From Ryuthela nishihirai (taxonomy: Eukaryota > Arthropoda > Arachnida > Araneae > Heptathelidae), in contig JAWZYU010000034.1 of NCBI GenBank assembly GCA_038380435.1, positions 40,362,901-40,426,900 on the forward strand: 64,000 nucleotides of DNA, in the 5' to 3' direction. Position numbers and translations under genes: made by a program. How positions within the stretch are numbered: position 1 is the stretch's first letter; each line of letters opens with the position of its first letter. Below, piece by piece: positions 25,633 through 37,551 of the stretch. The notes under the pieces were generated by a model. The model worked only from the letters and a program-made list of their open reading frames with translations, did not search any database and was not told the origin of the DNA.

Positions 25633-25811
25633 ACTCCCTCAAGCAGCTGCTTGCCACAGAGGTCTGACAGGAGACTGTCAGTTTATATGCCATAGTAGAA
25701 GGTCTGAGAGGATGGCAGGTCCTCAGCAGAAAAATTACACAAACAGCCATGTCTTATCCGGGACTCGAACCCACGTCCCTTAGATCAGTAGCCACTCGGC
25801 CATGGGACGGC
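25633..25811 (-). mobile_element. SINE-2 copy inside the inverted repeat
   Basis: On the minus strand this runs from the head GTCCCATGGCCGAGTGGC and B box GTGGGTTCGAGTCCCGG, through the usual body, to the CAGCTGCTTGAGGGAG end. The A-box side lacks about 13 bp present in the copy at 52.9 kb. It is joined at its 5' end to a 5S rRNA-like segment. Confidence 0.8.
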
Positions 25812-25821
25812 AAAAAAAAAA

Positions 25822-25876
25822 TTGTCAACTGCACGCGGTGTTCCCAGGTGGTCACCCTCCCCCAAGTACTGACCGC
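25822..25876 (-). pseudogene. 5S rRNA 3'-half pseudogene fused to SINE-2
   Basis: On the minus strand, GCGGTCAGTACTTGG, GGGTGACCACCTGGGAACAC and CGCGTGCAGTTG match the last 50 or so bases of animal 5S rRNA (loop E/C-box region to the 3' end) with few differences. A run of ten T (plus-strand A at 25812-25821) follows, like a Pol III terminator, and then the SINE-2 head begins. The 5' half of 5S is absent, so it is not a functional rRNA gene. Confidence 0.75.
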
Positions 25877-26669
25877 TCAATTATAAAATAATAGCACCTC
25901 CACCCACAAAATTTCAATTAAACTACATGAAAAATTTAATTATAAATCTTTAAAAAGAACTATGCAACACCAATCTGGCCACTCTCCCACCCGCCTGGAA
26001 CTTGCTATTACACAATTTTCGGTTTAAGTTACGGAGCACCGCTAGAGGGACTGCATTATATCAATTAAGTTTAGGCACCACATCTGCCAAGGAGTTGATA
26101 GCATCTGAAGATGTCGGCAAAGTAGACTGACGAAATGCATTATGCTCAAAAACATGACAAACGTGTAAAGCAGCAGTAGATGATCCTCTACCACACATCA
26201 CAGTTAAAGCTGGAAGAACATCTCCTCTGCAACTGCACCTCAAAGCACGCCGTCTTGTAGCATGCTTAGAAAATCACCTCTGCAATGTGCTAAACAGATG
26301 AACATTCTGTGCATCAGTGGACAATGCCAACGACCACCTGGGAATGCTATTGGACTGGTGCAACCAACCAACGACTAGAGCACTGCAACGACCGAGAGTA
26401 AGCCTTAGCAGCAACTACAGCGAGTGTACTAGCCAAGGATTATTGTCCTATAGCAGTAAATATACCTATGCCTTTAACTACACATCTAAAATGAACTACT
26501 ATTACCATTTTATCGTTTTAGCATTTGTAGCTGTAACACAGCAGACAAATCTCCCAACAGTGATAATTGTGAAATAAATCTATTATTTATTATCACTCAC
26601 CATGTTCACTCGTAAGGATTTAAATTACATATTTGAATTTTACTTTGTGTTTTCATAGTCTTATGGTAG

Positions 26670-27430
26670 GTAATACTTTTCTACAAAGACATCTGTGTGT
26701 GTATGTGGTGGGTTTCCGGGTTGTTAATGGATCTGGCTGGCCACTCAAGCCTATGAATATCTTCACTTTCAAGGAAATCACCAACTACATAAACTCTATG
26801 GGGAAGGTCATTATCATCCATAAAAATGAACCAGGGTGCAAGAACTTCATCTTTGTATTGCTGTGCAATCAGAGTGCCTAACTGAAAGATGTGAAGCTTT
26901 GTGTTGCCAAGTACTATGATACCAGCCCAAACCATCACACTACTGCCACCAAAATGGTTCCTTTCATTGATGTTGCAGTGGTTGTGGCAAATTTTTTGCT
27001 CTATATAGATGCACACAGGTTGGAATGTTCAAACTAAATCTGGACTCATCCATGGAGAGCACATCTGGCCACGGATTTGGATTACAAAGGTGATGTCTGC
27101 ACCACCCTAAATGATCTCTTCTGTTGAAGGGGTAAGGGGGACCTAAACCACTGATCCTAATAAATACAGACTTCGTTTATGTAGCCTCCTGTAAACAATA
27201 GTCTTGAAACTGTTGTCCTTGTTAGTGCCATTGAATAAATGTTTTTGTTTGTGAGACAGTTGCCTGTCATTTCCCTATGCAATGTTGCTGTTAAAGACAG
27301 ATAGTAGTCTGTCTTGATCTACAACCGACCTCTCCTGTTTCTTGAAACTGTATCCAAAGTCTTGAGATTTTGTGGTACATTTCAAGCCTCAGATATCTCA
27401 TTCTGGATTTGACCCACATCCATTTTACCT
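26670..27430 (-). pseudogene. Degenerate Tc1-like transposase (different family from the 23.5 kb copy)
   Basis: On the minus strand the frame at 26681-27016 contains ERNHFGGSSVMVWAGI, LHIFQLGTLIAQQYKDEVL and FIFMDDNDLPHR, the catalytic-core pattern of a Tc1 DDE transposase (DDN carries the second Asp), followed by DFLESEDIHRLEWPARS. Upstream sequence around 27001-27130 encodes the expected DESRF-side region in other frames (LSMDESRFSL). The third acidic residue and C-terminus are not preserved as an open frame, and I could not locate clean terminal repeats. Confidence 0.8.
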
Positions 27431-28375
27431 ATTACTCCACTTTACACAATCACCCATATATTGTAATTATGACGATGGCATGGTGAAAACAAATTGGAAC
27501 CAAAGTTAGTGTCCAGCTAGCTGGAACAGAAATAAACTCACCACAAACACAGTCATCTGTAGCAATCCTAATTTGCATTAATTAACATGTTGGCTCCTAT
27601 GAGGGTCAACAATGGGTTTCTGAGAATCAATTTCAATACTGTGAGAGACACCAAGGAGTCACACAACAATTATCATCTAAATGGAGGCTGTCTTCACAAA
27701 GTAGAAATAATGAATTTCTAATTTAACGCCGTAGACAAAATGTTATTTGTCTTACATTTTTGTAATAATCACCAGAGTATTTCATACAGTACTGCAGCAT
27801 TAATTTTTATTTGCCTGTATAGAATTAGAATTACTGGTGGATCACATGAAGCAATTAAAATTTTTTGTAAATTACAGCACAAATGAATATAAAAGAGTGG
27901 AATTTAATAGGCAGCTGCAATATGAAAATGTTTAATAAAAAAAAATTTGGGAAAAATTGCTTGGGTGCCCACATGTTAAATATGCATGTATTTTTTTTCC
28001 TTCTGCACTGCAAAGTTTACATTTACATTACATTTCATGACATTCCCTTATATACTTCTCTCACTATGTTGAATTATGCATAAAATATTTGTATAAGAAA
28101 CATAAAAATGCACCTCCCCTTCAAGTTTATTCTTTACAATATCAACCCTCAAAAATATATTAAAATACGAATGGATTTGAAATCAAGTATATAACACAGT
28201 GTTATACTATACAACCCCAAAATATGTAAAAATATACTATTACATTGCACTTGTCTTTTTTGCAACTGTTGCTATCCATGCTACTAAGTTATTAAAAGTT
28301 TCACAGTTCAATTATTGCTTGGAGTCATCAATCATAAGAGAATAAAAGCAAATGTATAGTCATAAACTCAATGTG

Positions 28376-28725
28376 CAGTGCACACTTAAGTTTAGGCAGT
28401 CCACTTGCTCTATTCCTGCTTCCAGCTGTTGGTGCCACAGACACACTTGGTTTCAGCCACTTGGAGAATATATTTTGCCAATGGAGTTTTTAAAACTTTT
28501 CACATACTATCCATGAACATATTCACATACAATTTCAAAACATATCAACATAGTAGTACCATGGAATTAATGCAGAGTGTGTGAAAAGTGTTAAAAACTC
28601 AATCAGCCAAAGACATCTCCAAGCAGTTGGATTCAAATGAGCATCTATGGCACCAATAGGTGGAAGTGGTAACAGAGCAAACAGAGCAAGTGGACTGCCT
28701 AACTTAAGTAACACACTTCACAGTG
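28376..28725. mobile_element. Foldback MITE with arms of about 135 bp
   Basis: Two long inverted arms (28376 to about 28510 and about 28575-28725) share AGGCAGTCCACTTGCTCT and TTGGTGCCA, with about 65 bp between them. Ends resemble CAGTG/CACTG. There is no coding sequence. Such long terminal repeats form a stable hairpin and fit a non-autonomous foldback element. Confidence 0.65.
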
Positions 28726-29034
28726 ACTTTATTATCATATATTTGCTTCTCTTCTTTTTGTGAATGGTGATAATTGAACTGTAAAACTTTCCAATAGCAT
28801 GGAGAGCAACAATTGCAAAAAGAAAAACAAGTTCAATGTAAAGTGTCTTTTTATAAATTTTCGAATGAATGAATTCATTTGAATTATATTCTATCAATAT
28901 TGATCTCAAAATCACAGTTAGATATGTTGCAACCAGACAATGAGCATAATTTAAGACAAAAAAAGTTTATCAAGTACACAAATTTAAATTTAATGTTTTA
29001 ATAGTTAACCCTTCCAGAGTCCAGCCTGATAATG

Positions 29035-29315
29035 TCTTTGCCCTGCCCATGGTCAGTAGGGGACACTGATGGGCTTGGAAAGGCTGATGTCCATTGGATG
29101 GGATAAGTCGTGGTCTCGTGTGCGGGAGAGTCATACCCTGTGCACGTTAAGAACACACTGGACAGCCTTGCTGGGAGACTACCATCTGTCTCCAAACAGC
29201 TGTTCTAGTGGGTTCCCTCCCCCACCTTCTCTGAGCCTTTTGGGTCCATGTGACCTGGCCATTTAGAACATGGTGTGCAAAAAAATTGCCGCTCAGAGGT
29301 AAAACAACCCAACCC
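29035..29315 (+). mobile_element. SINE-1 copy, 5'-truncated, with target duplication
   Basis: The body starts at CCCTGCCCATGGTCAGTAGG (no tRNA head) and runs to AGAGGTAAAACAACCCAA. CCAGCCTGATAATG at 29021-29034 is repeated as CCAGCCTGAGAATG after the tail, a target duplication with one mismatch. Moderate divergence from consensus. Confidence 0.88.
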
Positions 29316-29449
29316 AGCCTGAGAATGGATCTGGTGGCCCAGCCACTGTTTACATGTTTAAGCAATAACCAAATATTACTACTGTTCATATTTTACAATA
29401 AGGTAAAAGGGTAAACATGGCATATTTAAGTTTAAAACATATTGTTCTC

Positions 29450-29495
29450 AAGTGTGTGTGTGTGTATATATATATACACACACATATATATAAAT
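29450..29495. repeat. GT/AT microsatellite with hairpin symmetry
   Basis: GTGTGTGTGTG is followed by TATATATATATA and then ACACACACATATATATA, so the tract can fold on itself. Confidence 0.85.
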
Positions 29496-29499
29496 TTAC

Positions 29500-32400
29500 A
29501 CTAGATATTTGAAAAGAAAATGAAGTTTTCTGTGCTGCAAATTAGTTGTCACTTTACATTTCTGGTCTGTGGTTTCATAATTTATCAACATCTGCAGACA
29601 ATGGAGACTGGAAGGTTTAAAGATATATATCAGTTAAAAATAAACAATCACAGAACTTTATCCTTTGTTCAGAAGTAATTCCCTTTGAAATTTCAGATAA
29701 AATAAACTACCATAAAAATTCTATATATGAACTTTCAATCTCCACACTAAAAGGATTCTCTTGTGGAAGAAACTACCAACACCAACCAGTCTTTTATTTG
29801 TAAATGTAAACTACAGAGGTTTTGCAAAATAGTTTACTTCCAACAAATGCATTCGGCAGGGGGAAAAAAACTTTCTTAACTATCTTGGCCATTTACCTTA
29901 AATGAAGAAATAGTGTTACCAGATGTCAAAATATATGTATCCTGGGTATATTATGGATAAAATTCTGTTCCTTCACAGCATAAATTTCTAAATCAATCTT
30001 GCAATTATGCAGTCAATAAAGCTTATCACCAAGACATTACTCAATAAGATTGTCATTATTCCCAACTTATGTTTTGGCAATAACTGTGTAATGATGATAC
30101 AGAACAATTTAGATTCTGCATTAACACAAAGAAGATTTAAAAAATTTATGAGTGAATACATACATATATGAACATTACCTAAAATTTAAGATTAAGTCTC
30201 TTTTGCAATCGTATTTTAACATTTAAAGAATTATTTTAACAGAGATTATATTGTTACAGACTACCAATCAGTATATATGATCATTGTAATAAAAGTTCTA
30301 ACCACTGCTATAACTTGCTGCCTATATTTTGAACTAATTTTGTGCTGATACCTATAGAAGCAGCCTGTGCAGAGAAAAATTGCAAAGGCTGTGTTATTTT
30401 TGCTACAATATAATCTATTAATATAGTGTCTCACCTGGGTAAAGCAGTACTAACACGATAAAAAAAACAAACTAGAATATGAAAATAAAGCCAAAGCAGA
30501 TGATGAAACTAACAGCAATTTTGGAACAGATAAAAATATATTTATTTGGTTCTAGACTGAATAGATTTGATACATATACAATAGACTTCAATTATTTCAA
30601 AGCACTGTTACAGGACAGGGTTGTGGACATTACTGAGAAGGAAAGATGTGACAGAATATGGGATTTACAAAACTATGAAAATGGCATACACGTAAAAATT
30701 TTAACTTAGTAATTTAAGCATAAAAGAATCTGTCATGCTGACCAAAAAAAAAAAGTCTAACTGAATATAAAAACTTCAAGCTCATTGGGAGTTTTTCTTC
30801 AGTCTACACAAGGTGGAACTTGCAGATGTCATGTTGGTTTTCTGGAGAATTCACATTATGAAATCAGTGTTAGTTGGCAACATCATATACTTTTTTGTGT
30901 TGGTGAATTTTCCATCAAGTGATTGATGACTACAGAACCAACTACTTTGTGTCATCTACATTATAGTCCTTTAATGAAGACTGAGAAGGGGACTTTTATT
31001 AGGGTCAAATAACTTCATCTTAGTACATTTTGTTTTTCATTATGCCTATTTTAAAATCATCATATGAAAGCTTTAATTAAATGCTTTGTAGTTAAGGCTT
31101 GTATACTCAATAATATTAGACTGCTTTATCTTTATTCAAATACAGAAAAAAAAAGGATATTTCTAAGTAAATAAAGAATAGATATGCTTTAGCAGTTTCG
31201 ACTCTTAAAAACTATATATTTTAGCATGGATTCACATTCATACCCTTAAATCTGGCAGATGGGAACAAATAATGAGTGAGGAAACGTTCAAATCTGCAAG
31301 TGACACCCTAATATCATGCTGAATGACAAATGAACTTTTTGTTTGTTTTATTCTGATCTATAGCAATTACACTTGTAAATTACATGGTAATAATCATGAC
31401 ATTTTCAGCTAAATTTCTATAGTCACATTTAACCCTTAAAATGATGGGCTATTTTGAAGTGTTTTCAACATGAAAACTAAAATAACTAGGTTATGTTATT
31501 ATACAATATGCAATTTAAAAATTTTTTTGGCTAATTTGAAAAAACCTTTAGAAGGGTATTTGTTCAGAAAAAAATATAAACTTGCAGCAAGACTATTTTG
31601 GAACTATAATGTCTTTGGAACTTTATGGGTTAATGGAATTAGCTGCATGTGGCCAAGACATAAAAAAAAAATGAAAAACAGTAATAACTGGTAGATGCAG
31701 AATTTAGTTTCAGAGAACTGTTAATTTCTAGCTTTGTGAACTTTTTGATGAAGCTGTAACAATTTCTCAACATAATTAATTGACTTAGGATAATTTGTAG
31801 CAATTGCTGTTTTACTTTTAACTTTACTACAACTTTACGCTTGAAGACTGATCCGCCTACCTGCAGAAGTTGATGATGCTGGTAGTAGAGAAAGCTTGGT
31901 GATCAATTTTGAGGAGACTAAAGTGAAAAAGATTTTTAATTTATTTAAACAGTCTCTTTTATGCAGGTGCATTTCAGTTATATGCTAATATGAGAAAACA
32001 ACACAGCAAAAATCTTACTAAATTATGGAAAATTCTATGCAAAGAATAAAACATTGGTGTTATTCATTAGCAAGCTGAATGACAGTCTCTTCATGTAATG
32101 TTGAACATTGATATATTATTTTGACACATTATTATCTGAACAGAAATAATTGTGATTTTCTTTAACATTTGCGAAAAAGGCAGGCTTAGTGAAACAAAAA
32201 ATATTCTTCTCTGAGCAGTGAATTAAATTCAAGTTGGAATTACTTTTCTTCATGTCTGCAAGTAAAAATATCACAACTAAATACAAATTATCTATGATCC
32301 ACCACACTGTTTAACTCACAATTAAACGACAGGTGTAGGAAACATCAATGCTTTCTGACAGAGATAAAATTGTTCTTATAACATTAAATGCATTATAAAA

Positions 32401-34292
32401 GTCCATATACATATAATTAATTCATATGCATCCAACGCTAAGTGGTTTTGATGAAAATCGAAGCTGCCATATTTTTAAATTGTAGTAGCATAATGAATAT
32501 GTGAACTTATGCATTCATGACAGCAGACCTGTGAATGTAGATAGTAAAATACAATGACTTGCTTCAATCACTGGAAAAACTGCAATTGCCTTTGACAGTT
32601 AGATATTAAATATTGATAAGAATACTTGACTATAGTTCACATCAGAACCATAAATTTAATTCTGAATAAGGCAAAAATGTTAATCTCATGCCAAAAAACA
32701 ACTTCAGAATTCAATGAAGTACAACAATTGAATTATATTAAACATGAACTGTCTGATACATTCATTTATTTTAAATGGAATGACATTATCAAATACAATT
32801 TCTGCATGTCAAGTTCATATGCAATTTTGGTTTAGCAAAGTATGCAAAGGCCTAATTTATTGGTTCACTGTTGAGAAGAAAATTCAGCTACAAAGTCATG
32901 CTTCCAAAAGTATTTTCAATGACTTCTCTAAAACAGATAAGCAGAAGAAATTCTATACTTTATAAATAGAATAATTTTACCATGTTCTATAATTTTTGTG
33001 ATTACTTCCTTTATGTCAATACTTCAGCATTGTTACAGCTTAAAAGTTGTTTTCTCACTGAATACAATGCATGCTTTAATTCCTGCTAATTCAGTTGAAA
33101 ATGATTCATTCCTATCTTGGCAAGAAATATTAAGAACTTGAAATTTATGTTATTGCCCCATTTATATCATCAACAAAAAAGTTAATTTCTGACTGTTATC
33201 ATTTTCCTAATAATTACATATATCTCATTCTCCTACTAATCCTAGGGATAATTACACCACATGGAGATTATTCACTAGAAGCACAGCCAATAATGTCGCA
33301 GCACATTAGGTTGCATAGCTCTTCAATAGCAAATCATTAAATATTATTTTTGCATGCTCCATTTTATTAATGATTGTCAGGTATTAAAACAGGATTATAA
33401 TGCAGATATAACATTATCTGTGGCTTATAAAATGCAACTTTGTAAGCTTATTATTACAACAAATTTTCATTTAGTATTATAACTATTTAGTTAAATTATA
33501 TTTGTATTTAGTTACAAATGTAAGAAATATGTAGTTGGCATCAACACAGTTAACTGAAATTACTCAAGTATTCCAAAAAACAGTAGTATTGACCATTCCT
33601 TAATTCTTCATGTTCAGTTTCTTCATCATAGATTTTTTTTCTTTTCATAGTTTTCAGCATAAATATCAGAGTTGGGTATTTGAAAGTTCAAGTCTGGATA
33701 ATCAGTCAGTCACATTTTAACAGAAAATGCTAAAACGTTCATTAAAAAATAAATCAAAAGTAGCCATCTCACTAGTGAGTATTACAAAATAAATACTATA
33801 AGTTCAATGAGCCAAATTCATTTGCAAATTACCATCTTGATATAAACTGAAGGCATTATATTTCCGCATCCTTTTGCCTGTTCTGGAATGATACTTTCTA
33901 TAATACTTACTTTTAATTTGTATATGATTTGCTTTAGATTGATGTACTGCCATAATTGTTATTTTTAATCCAGAATTTTATGAGTTATAGTAATAATTTT
34001 GATGAGGGTATAAAAAAAAAGATGACATATATAATTTGGATGTCATATTTTTTTCAGATGATGTTTGAGCTTAATTTTATTTATAGTCAGTAAATTAATT
34101 TCATGAACAACACAGTGTGACACAAAAAGAACCTGTAAAACAAATAAAGAGATGAGTTTCATTTCCAAATTCCCTTTTCTGTAACATCTTATGAATTCCT
34201 TTAATGAGTATATTTTTTTTGCCACACTTTTATCTGGGTAAGGCTTACATGTTATGAATAATAGAAGGGAAACATGATCATTCAGAAATCAC
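29500..34292. other. Intron sequence with little recognisable content
   Basis: AT-rich intron of the HMG-box gene. Apart from a possible LINE sliver at 31866-31940, I see no transposon, exon or structured element. The open frames here are short and AT-driven. Confidence 0.5.
31866..31940 (+). mobile_element. Possible LINE reverse-transcriptase sliver
   Basis: The translation EVDDAGSRESLVINFEETKV resembles the LINE segment AVDETGSRVGLVINREKTKV of the copy at 41.5 kb. The nucleotide match (GGTAGTAGAG, GAGACTAAAGTGA) supports it. No flanking LINE sequence is recognisable. Confidence 0.45.
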
Positions 34293-34402
34293 CTTTTTTC
34301 TGTATTCCTCCATACTTTGTTCATAACGCAGTTTTTCTTCATTCTGTCTTTCGACATATTTACGTTTATCTTCTTCAGTCATGTTTCTCCACCGTTCTCC
34401 TC
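34293..34402 (-). CDS. Tandem HMG-box protein, exon 4 of 5 seen (rest of HMG box B)
   Basis: This 110-bp exon is bounded by the acceptor TTGTTGTAG before 34402 and the donor AAG/GTGATT after 34293. It completes the split Gly codon and encodes residues 221-256. It begins with GERWRNMTEEDKRKY, which carries the helix 2 Trp and the acidic turn of box B, and continues with VERQNEEKLRYEQ and MEEYRKK, a typical HMG-box helix 3 ending in basic residues. The box spans this exon and the previous one, joined by a phase-1 intron of about 2.2 kb. After it the frame is in phase 0, which matches the next exon 11.6 kb away. Confidence 0.9.
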
Positions 34403-36191
34403 CTACAACAAAAAACAAAAGCTAAATATATAAAAAACAAACTGCAAGATATAAATTCTGATAAATTATATTGTTCATCAAATTAAGCATGGTTCACCAA
34501 AATTTGTATTAAAAAAAATCATTAGAGATAAATAAATGATTTGCAATGTAGCTGAATAATTTTTTGTGCAGTTTGGGGAAAAAAACAACAACAACATGTA
34601 AATCATGTACATCATAGAATAATGGAAAACAGGTATTGTATAAAAGCACTTTCATAGATGTTTGATCATTTCAAATTGAAATGCTACAATGGCAGTCTGG
34701 AATAGCTGACTGCTTCATGATGCCTGAGAAAATGTTTAGATCTCTCAAGAAAACCGCTTTATTGGACTACTGCTTCCAATAGAACAGGAGAGCAACAGCA
34801 TTACTTCTGACTTCTGATCTCACTGCAGACACAAGAAAGCAGCTATCTTTCTCAACTGCAACCAGAAGGCTTCACTAGTGTCACAACCATGCAACTTGAA
34901 CCCAAGAACAATAAAGTCACATCCTGTTAAGAATAAGATTTTCTTTACAATCAGACAGCAGATGTATACTGATCTGGAGAGAGGTGAGAATCCACAACCA
35001 GCCTCATAATATGGTCAAGAGAAGGGAATTTGATGGTGGAGATTGGTGTTGAATAAGTCAGAAGTCATAACTATGCCAAGATTTGGACTACATTAATTGA
35101 AGTTTGAAAGACTGAAGCATATATTACTTTCTGAGGCATTAAGTTGAGAAACAAATTGGAATGGTTAGCATTATTTAGGCATGAAATGCCTGTTTTCAAA
35201 TATATATATAAAAGTTAGCTTAAAACTTATATTTTTGTTGTATTAATTGTCTCATTAAGCGTTTCAGCCAAATATGCAAGCTTTGTAAAATACATTTTCG
35301 TGGTTTCCATACTGTTTTTTTTTTATCCTACTAGATATGTTGTGGTTGTTATAGTATAGTAACATCCTGTTTTAAAAAGATATATACTGCATGTCTAAAT
35401 TTCTTCAGCTAAATCATGACTTAAAAGACACTCTTAGTATATAAGCAGAACAGGATAACTCGCTTAAGAATATAGTTTGAAATCAGTAAAGCAATTTTTT
35501 TGTTACAGAAAACTGATCCTCACTCATTATGCACACAGGGTTAATTTAGGGCTCAAAGTATTGTTTATGTTTCCTGAAAATTTGTGAATGATAAAATTTA
35601 ATTAACGATTAAAATCACACTAAAGTATCTAGACAATCACAAAGCTGATACCTAAATCAAGTTCTTGCACAATGTACCAGCTAAAGAAAGGAGGCAAAAA
35701 TAATTGATGTTCTGTAAGTGAAAAGGTAAGTCTAAGGAATAATCCTTTTACACTTAGTTAATTCAGGTTATAAGCATCATGCACAGAACAGAAACATTAT
35801 TTGTCATGTAGTCCAAACTTTACTTAAGGTGGATACAAAGTCACTTGAAAGAGATTGTTCAATCACTCACCTGTAAGCCACTTTCCTAAAATATTTACAA
35901 AAGTGCATCAGATTGATGAATGCACATCTCAGTGGCCTTTTTTTTGTTTCTAAAATCACGAAATTATTCCTCTGAAATTTAAGTTACCAATATTTCCCTT
36001 ATTGTTTTGAAAAATTATTGCCACACTATTTTTTAGTTTGGAAAAATTATATTTAGCTGAAATTTAATGTCAATGATGGCTGTTATAATCACCACAAAAT
36101 TGTTTGAAGCATGTTGTTACAAATCTTGTTAGCACAAGTGGAGCCCAACTAGGGACATATTATGAGTTGAAAACCAAAGTTGCAGAAAGGA

Positions 36192-36562
36192 TTGGTTTGC
36201 GTTGTTTTACCTCTGAGAGACACTTTTTTGCACACCATGGACTAAATGGCCAGGTCACATGGACCCCGAAGGCTCACAGAAGGTTGGGGGAGGGGACCCA
36301 CTGGAACAGCTGTTGGAAGACAGATGGTAGCCTCCCTTCAAGGCCATCCAGCATTCTTTAATGTGCACAGGGTATGGCTCTCTACCGCACACGGAGTCAC
36401 GGCTTAACATCCCATCCGACGGACGGCAGCCTTTCCAAGCTCATCGGTGTCCCCTACTTACTGTGGGCAGGGCGGGGAACTTTGCAGAGATAAATCTCAA
36501 TGCTGACCCAGTTGGGACTCGAACCTGGGAACTACAGATTACGAGCTTGGCAGCTACTGACA
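36192..36562 (-). mobile_element. SINE-1 copy close to an exon donor
   Basis: The tail is at 36192 (GCGTTGTTTTACCTCTGAG) and the B box (GGTTCGAGTCCCAAC on the minus strand) lies near 36515-36530. The extreme 5' head is missing after GTAGCTGCCAAGC. It is in the same orientation as the HMG-box gene and starts about 75 bp beyond the donor at 36637. Confidence 0.88.
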
Positions 36563-36636
36563 TGAAAAGTACAACATGTATCTGCAAGTGTAATTTTTAA
36601 GTGATTAATCATGTAAAGAGGCAATGTTTTACATAC

Positions 36637-36775
36637 CTAGTTTGGCCAAAGCTGCTACACCTCCTTCAGGTTCTTTACCAGCCATTTCTTTTCTGAGATC
36701 ACCCATGAACAGCATAAATGCAGTGCCAGGGCGCTTGGGTTTATTCTGATCCCGAGCTGGCTTGTAAATTGCCAT
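36637..36775 (-). CDS. Tandem HMG-box protein, exon 3 of 5 seen (end of box A, linker, start of box B)
   Basis: This 139-bp exon starts in phase 0 after a long polypyrimidine acceptor (TTTTTTTTTTAG before 36775) and ends one base into a codon at a CTAG/GTATGT donor. It encodes residues 174-219 plus the first base of Gly220. It opens with MAIYKP, the end of box A helix 3. The linker ARDQNKPKRPGTAF follows, close in form to the HMGB linker (KPKRP followed by an aromatic). Box B begins with FMLFMGDLRKEM, then GKEPEGGVAALAKL. The internal Met174 is not a start, because the upstream exon reads into it in frame. A SINE-1 copy on the same strand begins only about 75 bp beyond the donor in transcript order. 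Confidence 0.9.
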
Positions 36776-37158
36776 CTAAAAAAAAAAAGGTTACATATAT
36801 ATAAATATGGAAGGCAAAGCTGCTTGTTTTATTCTCTTTACCAGTATTCTGCACAATTTTAGGCACAAAGCTCATTTTGACTAAAAACACACGAAGGAAC
36901 ACTGGATCGTTTCAATAAAAAGATTAATTTCAGTTGGAAATACCAAGCTTTCCTTGAAGAATTCTGCAGCATACCAGGATCTTGCTGTGGCACACTGGTT
37001 GAATAACACTACCCTATATAATAAAAGTTATTTATAACCTTAAAACTATAAATATCAACAATCATTTTAAACCAAAACAAAATCAGCACTACACCAGCTT
37101 ATACCATCCTAAATTAAACTAATAAAAAAGTAAGTAACCTAAATGTGAACAGCTTGGA

Positions 37159-37514
37159 CTATATCTTGTGTATCACAGCAACTTCTGTGATGTCAATGAT
37201 GGCTGTTACAATCACCACTGAAACTGTTTGATGGATGGGGTATGAAGTTTCAAGAGGGTACAAATTAATAAGCCCCTCCCTCTCTTGAGGCTTGAATAAT
37301 ATATATTTTTTACTGCAACACCCAAAAATCCAACATGCCAACTTTTTCCCATAGACTCAAACTCCTTAACAGAACTTTCTGGGTATACCACTGATAGCAG
37401 TACAACCTCAACCAGGCTCCATCTTCTCAGGAAGACTGCTATTTTGCCTCCAACAGCAAGACGATAAAGGGAAGTGACAGCTAGGCAACTGTCCCACGAG
37501 CTGTCAGCAGTCAC
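37159..37514 (-). other. Unassigned repeat-like segment
   Basis: A 100-residue minus-strand frame (37212-37514) starts MTADSSWDSCLAVTSLYRLA and ends at an ordinary stop. The plus-strand phrase GTCAATGATGGCTGTTACAA near 37192 recurs at 36069 (one base different), so both may belong to an unrecognised repeat into which SINE-1 copies inserted. No domain is recognised. Confidence 0.35.
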
Positions 37515-37551
37515 AAGGGCAATTTCAAGATATCCTACATACAGGAAAATG

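Larger units (their letters stand above)
24897..26589. repeat. Long inverted repeat (foldback element or inverted pair of copies)
   Basis: The left arm (24897 to about 25535) and right arm (about 25536-26589) are inverted, diverged copies. Outer ends match (TTTCACAATTATCACTGTTG against its complement at 26551-26574), and so do inner parts such as GTGGTAGAGGATCATCT and CCAGACGGGTGGGAG. The arms meet near 25535 in sequence around GTTTCATGTTC. The right arm is longer because it holds a SINE-2/5S insertion, and the left lacks about 100 bp present on the right. No transposase is recognised. Confidence 0.75.

Noticed and set aside
25822..25876. Functional 5S rRNA gene
   Set aside because: The 5' half with most of the internal promoter is missing, and it is a single truncated copy.
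30479..30709. 76-residue plus-strand frame
   Set aside because: It is AT-driven, opposite to the gene's strand, with no motif or nearby splice signals.
37212..37514. Host gene encoding a 100-residue protein
   Set aside because: No splice context or recognisable domain, and its flank recurs nearby as a repeat.
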